From Kibdelosporangium philippinense (GTDB taxonomy: Bacteria; Actinomycetota; Actinomycetes; Mycobacteriales; Pseudonocardiaceae): a DNA stretch of 64,000 bases. A model generated the notes under the pieces. It saw only the letters and a list, made by a program, of their open reading frames with translations. It ran no database searches and was not told the DNA's origin. The stretch is from the NCBI RefSeq assembly GCF_021390435.2, contig NZ_JAJVCN010000001.1:1674001-1738000 (forward strand). Direction: 5' to 3'. The position numbers and the translations under genes are program-made. Shown piece after piece: positions 52,541-61,535 of the stretch; position 1 is the first letter of the stretch; each line of letters starts with the position of its first letter.

Positions 52541-53140
52541 GTGATCACCGTGAGGCCTGGCAGGCTGGATGACCTCGACGCCCTGTACCGGATCTGTCTG
52601 CAGACCGGGGACGCGGGCGAGGACGCCACCGCGTTGCACGAAGACCCGCAGCTGCTCGGCCACATTTTCGTGGGCCCGTACGCGGTGCTCGAACCGTCAC
52701 TTGCGTTCGTGGCCGAAGACGCGGAAGGTGTCAGCGGGTTCATCCTCGGCGCTTTGGACACTCGGGCCTTCGAGGCGGAGATGGAGCGTGACTGGTGGCC
52801 GGAGCTTCGGGAGCAGTATCCGGACCCGATTTCGCCGGTTTCGGAGGACGAGAAGCTGATGCGGACGATCCATCACCCGTTCCGGACGCCCGAGAAGTAC
52901 CTGGACTCGTACCCGTCACACCTGCACATCAACCTGTTGCCTCGGACACAGGGGCAGGGGGTCGGCGGGCGGCTGATGCAGACGCTTTTCGACGCCCTGC
53001 GGGCCAAGGGTTCGCCCGGTGTGCACCTTTCGGTGTGGTCGCAGAACCACCGTGCCATCGGGTTCTACCGGCATCTGGGGTTCACGGAGATCGACAACAC
53101 CGGGGATGGGTGCACCTACGCGATGGACCTGCGGGCATAG
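52541..53140 (+). CDS. GNAT-family N-acetyltransferase
   Basis: 199 residues from GTG 52541. TVRPGRLDDLDALYRICLQTG starts the fold; INLLPRTQGQGVGGRLMQTL is the acetyl-CoA pyrophosphate-binding motif and HLSVWSQNHRAIGFYRHLGF the C-terminal motif. An insert of about 50 residues between (ERDWWPELREQYPDPISPVS) resembles the acetyltransferase-like domain of the O-GlcNAcase family. The acceptor is unknown. A hairpin terminator follows the stop. Confidence 0.88.
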   Translation: MITVRPGRLDDLDALYRICLQTGDAGEDATALHEDPQLLGHIFVGPYAVLEPSLAFVAEDAEGVSGFILGALDTRAFEAEMERDWWPELREQYPDPISPVSEDEKLMRTIHHPFRTPEKYLDSYPSHLHINLLPRTQGQGVGGRLMQTLFDALRAKGSPGVHLSVWSQNHRAIGFYRHLGFTEIDNTGDGCTYAMDLRA

Positions 53141-53145
53141 CGGAA

Positions 53146-53179
53146 GGGCCTGCCGGAGATGGCGGCAGGCCCCTGTTTT
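53146..53179 (+). terminator. Rho-independent terminator of the GNAT gene
   Basis: GGGCCTGCC pairs with GGCAGGCCC around a 9-nt loop and is followed by TGTTTT. It starts 6 bp after the stop codon. Confidence 0.88.
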
Positions 53180-53190
53180 CCCAGCGTGCT

Positions 53191-53238
53191 CCTCGTGAGT
53201 GGTTATCCGTGTTAGAACACGGATAACCACTCACGAGG
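53191..53238. terminator. Palindromic dispersed repeat, copy 5
   Basis: CCTCGTGAGTGGTTATCCGTG pairs perfectly with its complement around the TTAGAA tip. It lies between the GNAT terminator and the 3' end of the convergent formate dehydrogenase gene, and ends 3 bp before the dehydrogenase stop. Confidence 0.88.
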
Positions 53239-53240
53239 GT

Positions 53241-54398
53241 TTATTTGGTTGAGTAGGAGTGCGCGCCTGTCCCGGCGAGCTTGCCGCCGTCGACGATCAG
53301 GTACTCATCCCGGATCGGCGTTCCGTCAAACCAAGATTCCAGGATTTCCCGGGTTCCAGCGGCATACCGGGCCTGAGCCGACAGGGACGACCCGGAAATA
53401 TGCGGTGTCATCCCATGGTGGGGCATGCTGCGCCAAGGGTGCTCGGCAGGCGCGGGCTGCGGGTACCACACATCCCCGGCATATCCTGCCAGCTGGCCGC
53501 TCTCCAAGGCCCGCACGATCGCGTCGCGGTCGGCGATCTTTCCCCGGGCCGTATTGATCAAGTACGCCCCGCGCTTCATCGTGCTCAACAGCTTGTCCCC
53601 GAAGAGCCCCTCGGTCTCCGGGTGCAGGGGCGCGTTGATTGTCACGACATCGAGGTGCGGCACCATCTCCTGGGCGCTCGCGTGGAAGGTCAGACCCAGC
53701 TCCTCCTCAACCGCGGCTGGCAGGCGGTGCCGGTCGGTGTAGTGCAGTCGCACGTCAAAAGGCGCCAGCCGACGCAACACGGCCAACCCGATCCGGCCAG
53801 CCGCAACGGTTCCGACCTGCATGCCCTCAAGGTCATAGGACCGGGCCACCGCGTCCGCGATGTTCCAGCCCCCGTCCACGACGATCTTGTACGACGGGAT
53901 GTAGTTGCGCACCAACCCGAGGATCATCATCACCACGTGCTCGGCCACGCTGATCGAGTTGCAGTACGTCACCTCGGCGACCGTGATCCCCGCGTCGATC
54001 GCCGCCGACAGGTCCACGTGGTCCGAGCCGATGCCCGCGGTCACCGCCAGCTTCAGGTTCGGCGCCTTCGCGATCCGCTCCGGAGTCAGGTACGCGGGCC
54101 AGAATGGCTGGGAGATAACAACATCCGCGTCGACCAACTCACGTTCGAACACCGAGTCGGGGCCGTCCTTGTCCGACGTCACGACCAAAGTGTGGCCCTG
54201 CGATTCCAAATAGGACCGCAGGCCCAACTCGCCCGTCACGCTGCCGAGCAAGTGCCCCGGCGTGAAATCGACGCCTTTCGGGGAAGGAAGGGTCTGGCCG
54301 TCCGGGTAACGCTCGATCACCGGGAGGTCGTCGCGGGCGTACGTGGCCGGGTAGCCGTCCACCGGGTCGTCATAGAGAACGCAGAGGATTTTCGCCAT
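53241..54398 (-). CDS. fdh: NAD-dependent formate dehydrogenase
   Basis: 385 residues, D-2-hydroxyacid dehydrogenase superfamily. It is nearly collinear with Pseudomonas sp. 101 Fdh: KILCVLYDDPVDGYPATYAR, VVISQPFWPAYLTPERIAKA, GSDHVDL, VTYCNSISVAEHVVMMIL, VAAGRIGLAVLRRLAPFD, LHYTDRHRLP (the Asp gives NAD preference), NTARGK and MTPHISGSSLSAQARYAAGT. Oxidises formate to carbon dioxide with NAD+, without metal. I chose ATG 54398, with GGGAG upstream. It follows a LysR regulator gene and fits removal of formate from oxalate breakdown. Confidence 0.95.
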   Translation of the reverse strand: MAKILCVLYDDPVDGYPATYARDDLPVIERYPDGQTLPSPKGVDFTPGHLLGSVTGELGLRSYLESQGHTLVVTSDKDGPDSVFERELVDADVVISQPFWPAYLTPERIAKAPNLKLAVTAGIGSDHVDLSAAIDAGITVAEVTYCNSISVAEHVVMMILGLVRNYIPSYKIVVDGGWNIADAVARSYDLEGMQVGTVAAGRIGLAVLRRLAPFDVRLHYTDRHRLPAAVEEELGLTFHASAQEMVPHLDVVTINAPLHPETEGLFGDKLLSTMKRGAYLINTARGKIADRDAIVRALESGQLAGYAGDVWYPQPAPAEHPWRSMPHHGMTPHISGSSLSAQARYAAGTREILESWFDGTPIRDEYLIVDGGKLAGTGAHSYSTK

Positions 54399-54445
54399 GC
54401 CATCAGCGTTCTCCCGACCAGACACCCTGGTCAAAGCGAACTTGT

Positions 54446-54463
54446 CTATCCCGCGAGAGGTAG
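54446..54463. promoter_or_regulatory. LysR-box-like dyad upstream of fdh
   Basis: CTATCCCGCGAGAGGTAG has near-symmetric ends (CTATC/GGTAG) with a T-N11-A frame typical of LysR sites. It lies in the 68-bp gap between the LysR gene and fdh, about 50 bp before the fdh start. The regulator pairing is inference. Confidence 0.45.
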
Positions 54464-54466
54464 AAA

Positions 54467-55378
54467 CTATCGCAGGTGCGCGGCCAGCGCCGCCCGCACG
54501 TCCACGCTCGCGCTGACATCGACAAGAGACCGCGCCACAATCGGCTCCGGATCCCGGTCGGCGATCACCAGCCCGATCCGCGGCGACGGTCTGATTCGTT
54601 CAAGAGGAACCACACGCATCCCTTGGGGCACACCGAACATGTTCAGCCACGCGTGGGAGATCACGCTGCACCAGTTACGGGTCGCGACATGCGCGTACAA
54701 CGCCGACACCGTGTCGGTCTCGATCGACGGCACGGCCATTGCCCCAGCGGAAGCGAACATCTCGTCAAGAATGCGGCGATTGCGCATCTGCTCGGACAAC
54801 AGGCACAGCGGCTGCTTCGCCGCTTGCGCCCAGCCGACCACCTGCTGCTCGGCCAGCTCGTGGTCCACTGGCACGAGCAGCAGGTATTTCTCTTCGTACA
54901 AGGGGAATGTACGAACCCGGCCGAGTGGCTCACCGTCCAAATAGGTCATTCCGACGTCCAGTTCGAACTCGGTGAGCCGGTGGACGATCTCCTGCGAGGA
55001 CAATGACTCGATGGACACCCTGGCACGTGGGTAACGCGCGCAGAACGGTGTGGTGAGCAACGGGGCCACGGTCAGGGTGGTCGGGATCGCCCCGATTCGG
55101 AGCGTCCCGGCCAGCCCATTCTCCATTGTGGACAGATCTTGTCGTAACTCCTCGCACTCGGCGAGGATCCGGTGCGCCCAGAGGAGCACCCGTTCGCCTT
55201 CCGGCGTAAGCCCGTCGTATCTGTTACCCCTGCGGACGATCGGCACATCGAGCTCATGTTCGAGCTTGCGGATCGCCGCGGACAGCGACGGTTGCGAAAC
55301 GTGACACGCCTGCGCTGCGCGCGAGAAATGCCCCTCGCGAGCCAAGGCCACGAGGTACTCGAGCTGACGCAGCAACAC
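54467..55378 (-). CDS. LysR-family transcriptional regulator
   Basis: 303 residues. The N-terminal helix-turn-helix reads LRQLEYLVALAREGHFSRAA and SQPSLSAAIRKLEHEL; the effector domain begins TLRIGAIPTTLTVAPLLTTP. It precedes fdh on the same strand with a 68-bp gap, a layout in which it probably controls fdh in response to formate or oxalate-derived acids. The effector itself cannot be read. It is separated by only 25 bp from the reductase gene upstream on the same strand. Confidence 0.92.
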   Translation of the reverse strand: MLLRQLEYLVALAREGHFSRAAQACHVSQPSLSAAIRKLEHELDVPIVRRGNRYDGLTPEGERVLLWAHRILAECEELRQDLSTMENGLAGTLRIGAIPTTLTVAPLLTTPFCARYPRARVSIESLSSQEIVHRLTEFELDVGMTYLDGEPLGRVRTFPLYEEKYLLLVPVDHELAEQQVVGWAQAAKQPLCLLSEQMRNRRILDEMFASAGAMAVPSIETDTVSALYAHVATRNWCSVISHAWLNMFGVPQGMRVVPLERIRPSPRIGLVIADRDPEPIVARSLVDVSASVDVRAALAAHLR

Positions 55379-55403
55379 GGCCCGAAGGCTACCCGAAACG
55401 GGA

Positions 55404-56378
55404 TTAGGCGGCGGTCAACTGCTCATTCAACAGGTCAGCCACCGCGCCGATAGTGCGCAACGTGGGTACCTTGACGCCGGTCAGATCGGCCAGCTCCACT
55501 ACCGCCTTGATGATCACGTCCAACTCGAGGGGCTTGCCCTTCTCCAGATCCTGGAGAGTGGACGTCTTGTGCTCACCCGCTTTCTCGGCGCCGGCGAGCC
55601 TGCGCTCGACCGACATCTTCGGGTGGCACCCGAGGCTGGCGGCAACCTCGAGGGTCTCGGTCATCATCCTGACGACCAGTTCGCGGGTCTCGTCGTGACG
55701 GCAGATCGATGCCATCGTGGCCCGCGACAGTGCGCTGATCGGGTTGAACGCGATGTTGCCCATCAGCTTGATCCAGATGTCGTTGCGAAGATCGGCCTCG
55801 ACCGGGCACTTCAGCCCGCCCGCGATCATCGCGTCGGAGAACTCCTTGCAGCGGACGGACATCGTGCCGTCCGGCTCGCCGATCGAGAACCGCGTTCCTT
55901 CGAGGTGACGGATCACCCCTGGTTTTTCGATCTCGGTGGCGGCGTAGACCACGCAGCCGACGGCCCGGTGGACCGGTAGTGCCTCGCTCACCGAACCACC
56001 CGGATCCACGCTCTCGATCCGGTGGCCCTCATAGGGACCCGGCAACCCGTGGAAGTACCAATACGGGATGCCGTTCTGCGCGGTGATCAGTGTTGTTGTG
56101 TCGTGCAGCAACGGCTTGACCATCGGTCCCGCTGCTGCGTACTGGTTGGCTTTGAGGCCGAGAAAGACGTGATCGACTGGCCCGACCTCTTCTGGGTTGT
56201 CGGTAGCGTACGGATGGACCTCGAAGTCTCCGCGAGGAGACAGTACTTTGAGACCCGACGCCTTGATCGCCTGCAGATGAGCTCCACGGGCGATCAGATG
56301 AACCTCGACTCCAGCTCGCTGGAGCCCGGCTCCGACATACGCGCCGATTGCACCGGCGCCAAGAACAGCAACTCTCAC
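55404..56378 (-). CDS. Ketopantoate-reductase-family enzyme, candidate oxalyl-CoA reductase
   Basis: 324 residues from GTG 56378 (RVAVLGAGAIGAYVGAGLQ, NADP-binding). FLGLKANQY, ITAQNGIPYWYF and DLRNDIWIKLMGNIAFNPISAL with the catalytic lysine are the PanE hallmarks. Family members reduce ketopantoate or, as PanE2 in Methylobacterium extorquens, oxalyl-CoA to glyoxylate. The operator shared with the oxc-frc operon and the nearby glyoxylate genes favour the latter here. True PanE activity is not excluded. Confidence 0.8.
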   Translation of the reverse strand: MRVAVLGAGAIGAYVGAGLQRAGVEVHLIARGAHLQAIKASGLKVLSPRGDFEVHPYATDNPEEVGPVDHVFLGLKANQYAAAGPMVKPLLHDTTTLITAQNGIPYWYFHGLPGPYEGHRIESVDPGGSVSEALPVHRAVGCVVYAATEIEKPGVIRHLEGTRFSIGEPDGTMSVRCKEFSDAMIAGGLKCPVEADLRNDIWIKLMGNIAFNPISALSRATMASICRHDETRELVVRMMTETLEVAASLGCHPKMSVERRLAGAEKAGEHKTSTLQDLEKGKPLELDVIIKAVVELADLTGVKVPTLRTIGAVADLLNEQLTAA

Positions 56379-56405
56379 GGGCGGCTCCGTTCTTGCGTCG
56401 ATAGT

Positions 56406-56427
56406 GTATTCAGTATACCGTATGAAC
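56406..56427. promoter_or_regulatory. Operator-like site shared with the oxalate operon, copy A
   Basis: Read on the minus strand it is GTTCATACGGTATACTGAATAC. It contains the near-palindrome ATACGGTAT and TATACT, a possible -10 box for the reductase gene. It matches copy B at 58507-58528 in 17 of 22 positions. It sits between the divergent reductase and SelB-like genes. Confidence 0.7.
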
Positions 56428-56487
56428 ACCTTCGGTCAACGGTGTCGAGGAGGCATGCCGAATGCCTGGTGTGAGGCGGTATGAGTG

Positions 56488-58176
56488 ATGTGGGTGATAG
56501 CCACAGCCGGCCATGCCGACCACGGAAAGTCGACACTGGTGGAACGGCTTACGGGGATGGCGCCGGCACTGGGATCGGCCTGGACGAAATTGCCGTCCGG
56601 GCGCATGGTCGAATTGGTCGATTTGCCCGCGGCGGACGCTTTGACTGGCATTTGCCCGGTCTCCGCGGTGCTCCTTGTGGTGGCCGCCGACTCGGGCTGG
56701 ATGCCGCAGTCAAGTGAGCATTTGGCGGCACTGCACGCGTTAGGAATTCGTCAAGGTTTGCTCGTCGTCACCAGAAGCGATCTCGCCGACCCGCTGCCGA
56801 CGCTGCGCAGGGCGCGCGCGGAGCTGGCAGGCACGTCGCTCGCGGAGGCCGAACCGGTCGTGGTCAGCGGTTTGACCGGCGAAGGCATCCCTGAACTGCG
56901 CAACGCGCTCGACCGGCTGGCCGACCGGATGCCGCTGCCCGACCCGGCCGCCGCGGTGCGATTGTGGGTCGACGAGACCGCGGGAACAGTCGTCACAGGG
57001 ACGCTTCCGGTTGGCACTTTGCACACCGGTGATGAATTGGTGGTCGCGCCGACCGGGCGCCGTGTCCGAATTGAGTCATTGGAGTCACTCGGACAGCCGA
57101 TGACCGAAGTGACCGGTGCCGGCCGGGTGGCCTTGAAAGTGGACGGAATCAATCCCCGCCGGATGCGCAGGGGACAGGCTTTGGTCGCGCTCAACAGCTG
57201 GAGATTCGTGTCCGTTATCGACGTCCGGCTCAAGATGCTGGACAAATCCGGGATGCCCGCGCGAGAACTGGTCTTGCACATCGGTTCGGCTGGAATACCC
57301 GCCCATGTCCGTCATCTCGGTCCGTCCGTCGCGCGGTTGACGCTGCGCTCGCCATTGCCGCTGCGGATCGGCGACTCCGGCCTGTTGCACGATCCGCAGC
57401 GGCATCTCGTCGTCGCCGGCGTGACCGTCCTGGACATCCTGCCGCCGGACCTGCGTCTGGGTGGCGCGATGGTCGAACGTGCCGTCGAATTGTCCAAACG
57501 GGACATCACGACGGACGGGATGCAGGAGTTGCGCAGGCGCGGGATGGTTCGGCGAAGCGACCTTGTGGCTATGGGCTGTACGGTGCCGCGCGCGCCATCG
57601 GTGGGGGAGTGGCTGTTCGATCCGGACCGCTTCCAGAAGCTGCGCCAGACGTTGCTCGAGGCTGTGCGTGAGTACGCCGCACGCCACCCCGAGGACCCGG
57701 CGATGCCGAAACCCATTGCCGCACAGGTGCTTGGGTTGCCGGACCGCCGTCTGGTCGAGCCGCTGGCGCGGGCGTCGCGCGGCCTCGGCGTGCGTATGTT
57801 GGGTGGGCGCCTTGTGCTCGGCCCACGCGACGCGCTGGAGAAGCTGATCGACGACCTGGCGATGGAACCCTTTGCCGCGCCGGAACAACCGCGCCTCAAC
57901 GAGCTCGGCCTGACGGCCAAGCGCCTGAATGCCGCGGTGGCAAGGGGAATGCTGATCCGTCTTGCCGATGGTGTGTACCTGAGGCCGGACTCGATCGACC
58001 TGGCGAAGGCCGTATTGACCGAACTGCCGGAGACCTTCACGGTCGCCGAGGTGCGCACGGCGTTGCGGACGAGCAGGCGAGTGGCTGTTCCGTTGCTGGA
58101 ACTGCTGGACGCGCGGGGGGTGACCGAACGGCTCGACGCAAGTCAACGGCGACTGCGGAAGGGGCGAAGGTCGTGA
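56488..58176 (+). CDS. selB: SelB-like selenocysteine elongation factor with degenerate GTPase domain
   Basis: 562 residues. The P-loop is intact (TAGHADHGKSTLVERLTG), as are SGWMPQSSEHLAALHALGIR and VVTRSDLADP; the EF-Tu-like beta domains and the C-terminal winged helices are present. Compared with usual actinobacterial SelB, about 14 residues including the switch I GMTID block are missing after GMAP. The switch II DVPGH block is replaced by DLPAAD, and about five residues are missing in the VRG region before TVVTGTLP. GTP hydrolysis and ribosome function are therefore doubtful. No selA, selD or tRNA-Sec gene is nearby. Confidence 0.85.
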   Translation: MWVIATAGHADHGKSTLVERLTGMAPALGSAWTKLPSGRMVELVDLPAADALTGICPVSAVLLVVAADSGWMPQSSEHLAALHALGIRQGLLVVTRSDLADPLPTLRRARAELAGTSLAEAEPVVVSGLTGEGIPELRNALDRLADRMPLPDPAAAVRLWVDETAGTVVTGTLPVGTLHTGDELVVAPTGRRVRIESLESLGQPMTEVTGAGRVALKVDGINPRRMRRGQALVALNSWRFVSVIDVRLKMLDKSGMPARELVLHIGSAGIPAHVRHLGPSVARLTLRSPLPLRIGDSGLLHDPQRHLVVAGVTVLDILPPDLRLGGAMVERAVELSKRDITTDGMQELRRRGMVRRSDLVAMGCTVPRAPSVGEWLFDPDRFQKLRQTLLEAVREYAARHPEDPAMPKPIAAQVLGLPDRRLVEPLARASRGLGVRMLGGRLVLGPRDALEKLIDDLAMEPFAAPEQPRLNELGLTAKRLNAAVARGMLIRLADGVYLRPDSIDLAKAVLTELPETFTVAEVRTALRTSRRVAVPLLELLDARGVTERLDASQRRLRKGRRS

Positions 58177-58469
58177 AGTTTTCACTTTCACAACAGAACA
58201 AGAACAACAGTGTCAACAAGAACAGCAGCGTCCTTGACGAGTGGACGGAACTGGCCGTCACCGAACTCGGTGTCGGACCGGACGAACTGGACAGACACGC
58301 GCTCTTTACTTTGGCGCGCTGTGTCGCGAGAGACGTGGGCGGCTCGGCCGCGCCACTGACTTGTTATCTACTCGGAGTCGCGGTCGGGCGAGGAATGTCC
58401 TTGTCCGAGGCGACATCCCGAGTGTCCACATTGGTGGAACGCTGGCGCGGCGTCGACTGGCGAGATTGA
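58173..58469 (+). CDS. DUF6457-family small protein
   Basis: 98 residues from GTG 58173, overlapping the SelB-like stop by 4 bp. After a polar N-terminus rich in Asn and Ser, LDEWTELAVTELGVGPDELD and APLTCYLLGVAVGRG match a small actinobacterial family often next to or fused with molybdopterin-guanine dinucleotide enzymes and formate dehydrogenase genes. No molybdenum formate dehydrogenase is in the window. Together with the SelB-like gene it may be the residue of a selenocysteine formate dehydrogenase locus. Confidence 0.7.
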   Translation: MKFSLSQQNKNNSVNKNSSVLDEWTELAVTELGVGPDELDRHALFTLARCVARDVGGSAAPLTCYLLGVAVGRGMSLSEATSRVSTLVERWRGVDWRD

Positions 58470-58506
58470 AGTCTGGACAAAGGGACATTAAGAGGTCCAC
58501 TATGAA

Positions 58507-58528
58507 GTACATACGGTATGCAGTATGC
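58507..58528. promoter_or_regulatory. Operator-like site of the oxalate operon, copy B
   Basis: GTACATACGGTATGCAGTATGC lies 20 bp before the oxc start. It contains CATACGGTATG, a palindrome around a central G, plus a third CAGTATG half-site. It matches copy A at 56406-56427 in 17 of 22 positions. Such A-T-A-C/G-T-A-T dyads fit GntR-type regulators; the protein is not encoded in the window. Confidence 0.7.
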
Positions 58529-58547
58529 GACCCGAGGAGATGACCAG

Positions 58548-60281
58548 ATGGCACAAACGGCCCAGGCGGTGCCCGAGAATGCAGGTGTCGAGGCCACCAA
58601 TGGTGCCGCTGAGCCCGAGATGATCTCTGGTGGTCACCTCGTGGCTAAGGCGCTCAAAGCCGAAGGCATCGATGTGATCTTCACGCTCTGCGGCGGTCAC
58701 ATCATCGATATCTACGACGGCTGTGTCGATGAAGGCATTGAAGTGGTCGACGTACGCCACGAGCAGGTGGCGGCGCACGCGGCTGACGGATACGCCCGCA
58801 TCACCGGCAGGCCCGGTTGCGCAGTCGTCACCGCGGGACCCGGAACCACCGACGCGGTGACCGGTGTCGCGAACGCGTTGCGTGCGGAGAGCCCGATGCT
58901 GCTGATCGGCGGCCAGGGTTCGTTGAGCCAGCACAAGATGGGCTCGCTGCAGGACCTGCCGCACGTCGACATGATGACCCCGATCACCAAGTTCGCCGCG
59001 GGTATCCCGGACACCGCGCGGATCGCCGACCTGGTGTCGATGGCCTTCCGTGAGGCCAACGCGGGCGCCCCCGGCCCCTCGTTCCTCGAGATCCCCCGCG
59101 ACATCCTCGACGCGAAGGTGCCGCTGGAGAAGGCCCGCATCCCCGAGGCAGGCCGCTACCGCGCCTCGACCCGTTCGATCGGCGACCCTGCCGACATCGA
59201 GCGCCTCGCGGACCTGATCGTGCACTCCGAGAAGCCCTGTGTGCTGCTCGGCAGCCAGGTCTGGACCACTCGGGGCAGCGACGACGCGATCGACTTCGTT
59301 CGCACGCTGAACATCCCGGCTTTCATGAACGGTTCTGGCCGCGGCACGTTGCCTCCTGGCGACCCGCACCACTTGCAGCTGGCGCGCCGCTACGCGTTCC
59401 AGAACTCGGACCTGATCATCATCGTCGGCACCCCGTTCGACTTCCGGATGGGTTACGGCAAGCGGCTTTCGCCGTCGGCCACGGTCGTGCAGATCGACCT
59501 TGACTACCGCACGGTCGGCAAGAACCGCGACATCGACCTCGGCATCGTCGGTGACGCCGGCGCCGTTCTCGCCGCGGTCACCCAGGCCGCGTCCGGCCGC
59601 ACCTCGACCGGTGCCGCCAACCGCAAGGCGTGGCTCGAGGAGCTGCGGGGCGTCGAGGACGCCGCGTACCAGAAGCGCTTGCCGCGTCAGCACTCCGATG
59701 CCACCCCGATCGACCCGTACCGCCTTGTGCACGAGATCAACGAGTTCCTCACCGAGGACTCCATCTACATCGGTGACGGCGGCGACATCGTCACGTTCTC
59801 CGGCCAGGTCGTGCAGCCGAAGTCGCCGGGGCACTGGATGGACCCGGGTCCACTCGGGACGCTCGGCGTCGGCATTCCCTTCGTCCTCGCGGCGAAGTAC
59901 GCCCGCCCGGACAAGGAGGTCGTCGCCCTGTTCGGTGACGGCGCCTTCTCGCTGACCGGTTGGGACTTCGAAACCCTTGTGCGCTACAACCTTCCGTTCG
60001 TCGGCATCGTCGGCAACAACTCGTCGATGAACCAGATCCGCTACGGCCAGATCGCCAAGTACGGCGCTGACCGCGGCCGCGTCGGCAACACCCTCGGCGA
60101 CGTCAAGTACGACGAGTTCGCCAAGATGCTCGGCGGCTACGGCGAGGAAGTGCGTGACCCCAAGGACATCGGGCCCGCTCTGCTGCGCGCCCGCGAGTCC
60201 GGGCTGCCCTCGCTGATCAACGTCTGGGTGGACCCCGAGGTCTACGCGCCAGGCACGATGAACCAGACCATGTACAAGTAG
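58548..60281 (+). CDS. oxc: ThDP enzyme, probable oxalyl-CoA decarboxylase
   Basis: 577 residues from ATG 58548 (GAGGAG upstream). The three-domain fold has the catalytic glutamate in [39 protein letters not shown] and the ThDP motif [20 protein letters not shown] with [13 protein letters not shown]. Sequence alone would also allow acetolactate synthase-like activity. The direct linkage with frc (20 bp downstream) makes oxalyl-CoA to formyl-CoA plus carbon dioxide the likely reaction. Confidence 0.75.
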   Translation: MAQTAQAVPENAGVEATNGAAEPEMISGGHLVAKALKAEGIDVIFTLCGGHIIDIYDGCVDEGIEVVDVRHEQVAAHAADGYARITGRPGCAVVTAGPGTTDAVTGVANALRAESPMLLIGGQGSLSQHKMGSLQDLPHVDMMTPITKFAAGIPDTARIADLVSMAFREANAGAPGPSFLEIPRDILDAKVPLEKARIPEAGRYRASTRSIGDPADIERLADLIVHSEKPCVLLGSQVWTTRGSDDAIDFVRTLNIPAFMNGSGRGTLPPGDPHHLQLARRYAFQNSDLIIIVGTPFDFRMGYGKRLSPSATVVQIDLDYRTVGKNRDIDLGIVGDAGAVLAAVTQAASGRTSTGAANRKAWLEELRGVEDAAYQKRLPRQHSDATPIDPYRLVHEINEFLTEDSIYIGDGGDIVTFSGQVVQPKSPGHWMDPGPLGTLGVGIPFVLAAKYARPDKEVVALFGDGAFSLTGWDFETLVRYNLPFVGIVGNNSSMNQIRYGQIAKYGADRGRVGNTLGDVKYDEFAKMLGGYGEEVRDPKDIGPALLRARESGLPSLINVWVDPEVYAPGTMNQTMYK

Positions 60282-60301
60282 CAGGGAGGGCATCGACTGT
60301 C

Positions 60302-61531
60302 ATGGGCAAAGCACTAGACGGTGTTCGAGTCCTGGACTTCACTCATGTCCAGTCAGGGCCCTCCGCCACCCAGATCCTGGCGTGGCTGGGCGCTGATGTG
60401 GTCAAAGTGGAGGCTCCGACCGGCGACATCACCCGCAAGCAGCTGCGGGACCTGCCGGACGCGGACAGCCTCTACTTCACGATGCTGAACTGCAACAAGC
60501 GCAGCATCACGCTGAACATGAAGAGCGAGCGGGGCAAGGAGCTCTTCACCCAGATGATCGGCAAGTTCGACATCATGGTTGAGAACTTCGGCCCCGGTGC
60601 GGTGGACCGGATGGGGTTCCCGTGGGAGAAGCTCCAGGAGCTCAACCCGCGCCTGATCTACGCGTCCATCAAGGGTTTTGGCGAAGGTCCGTATACGCAC
60701 TACAAGGCGTACGAAGTCGTGGCTCAGGCCATGGGCGGCTCGATGAGCACGACCGGCTTCGAAGACGGCCCGCCGCTTGCCACGGGCGCGCAGATCGGCG
60801 ACTCCGGTACCGGTATGCACGCCGTGGCAGGCATTCTTGCCGCGCTGTACCAGCGTGAGCAGACGGGACGCGGCCAGCGCGTGACGGTCGCGATGCAGCA
60901 CGCGGTGCTCAACCTGGCCCGCGTCAAGCTTCGCGACCAGCAGCGCCTGGCCCACGGCCCGCTCAAGGAGTACCCGAACAAGGAGTTCGGCGACACGGTT
61001 CCGCGCTCTGGCAACGCTTCCGGCGGTGGCCAGCCGGGATGGGCGGTGCGCACCGCGCCGGGTGGGCCGAACGACTACGTCTACGTGATCGTGCAGCCCG
61101 TCGGCTGGGAACCGATCACGCAGCTGATCGGCCGGACCGACCTGACCGAGGACCCCGAGTGGGCGACCCCGGAGGCCAGGCTGAACAAGCTGGACAAGAT
61201 GTTCCAGATGATCGAGGAATGGTCGATCAACCACAGCAAGTACGACGTGCTTGCGATGCTGAACAAGCACAACATCCCGTGTGGACCGATCCTGTCCACA
61301 AAGGAGATCATCGAGGACGAGTCGTTGCGCGCCAACGACATGGTCGTCGATGTCCCACACCCGCAGCGGGGCACGTTCACCACGGTCGGTATGCCGATCA
61401 AGCTGTCCGACTCGGTTGCGGAGGTCGAGCGCTCACCGCTGCTCGGCGAACACAACAAGGATATCTACGTCCAGGAACTGGGCGTCGCCGAGGAAGAGCT
61501 GACCGAGCTCTCCGCGAACGGAGTGATCTAG
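60302..61531 (+). CDS. frc: Formyl-CoA:oxalate CoA-transferase
   Basis: 409 residues, class III CoA-transferase. It is closely collinear with Oxalobacter Frc: [21 protein letters not shown] with Q17, [48 protein letters not shown] with catalytic D167, [14 protein letters not shown] and the glycine loop SGGGQPG. It moves CoA from formyl-CoA to oxalate, giving oxalyl-CoA for Oxc and free formate. It lies between oxc and an acyl-CoA synthetase in one operon. Confidence 0.93.
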   Translation: MGKALDGVRVLDFTHVQSGPSATQILAWLGADVVKVEAPTGDITRKQLRDLPDADSLYFTMLNCNKRSITLNMKSERGKELFTQMIGKFDIMVENFGPGAVDRMGFPWEKLQELNPRLIYASIKGFGEGPYTHYKAYEVVAQAMGGSMSTTGFEDGPPLATGAQIGDSGTGMHAVAGILAALYQREQTGRGQRVTVAMQHAVLNLARVKLRDQQRLAHGPLKEYPNKEFGDTVPRSGNASGGGQPGWAVRTAPGGPNDYVYVIVQPVGWEPITQLIGRTDLTEDPEWATPEARLNKLDKMFQMIEEWSINHSKYDVLAMLNKHNIPCGPILSTKEIIEDESLRANDMVVDVPHPQRGTFTTVGMPIKLSDSVAEVERSPLLGEHNKDIYVQELGVAEEELTELSANGVI

Positions 61532-61535
61532 AGTC

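Noticed and set aside
53259..54944. Plus-strand open frame antisense to fdh and the LysR gene
   Set aside because: Both minus-strand genes have full-length family matches; the antisense product shows no motif.
56379..58547. tRNA-Sec gene or SECIS element near the SelB-like gene
   Set aside because: No cloverleaf or UGA-adjacent hairpin inside a conserved coding frame could be recognised in the gaps around it.
58548..60281. Acetolactate synthase for branched-chain amino acids
   Set aside because: No small regulatory subunit or ilvC gene follows; the gene is instead linked to frc, so oxalyl-CoA decarboxylase is preferred.
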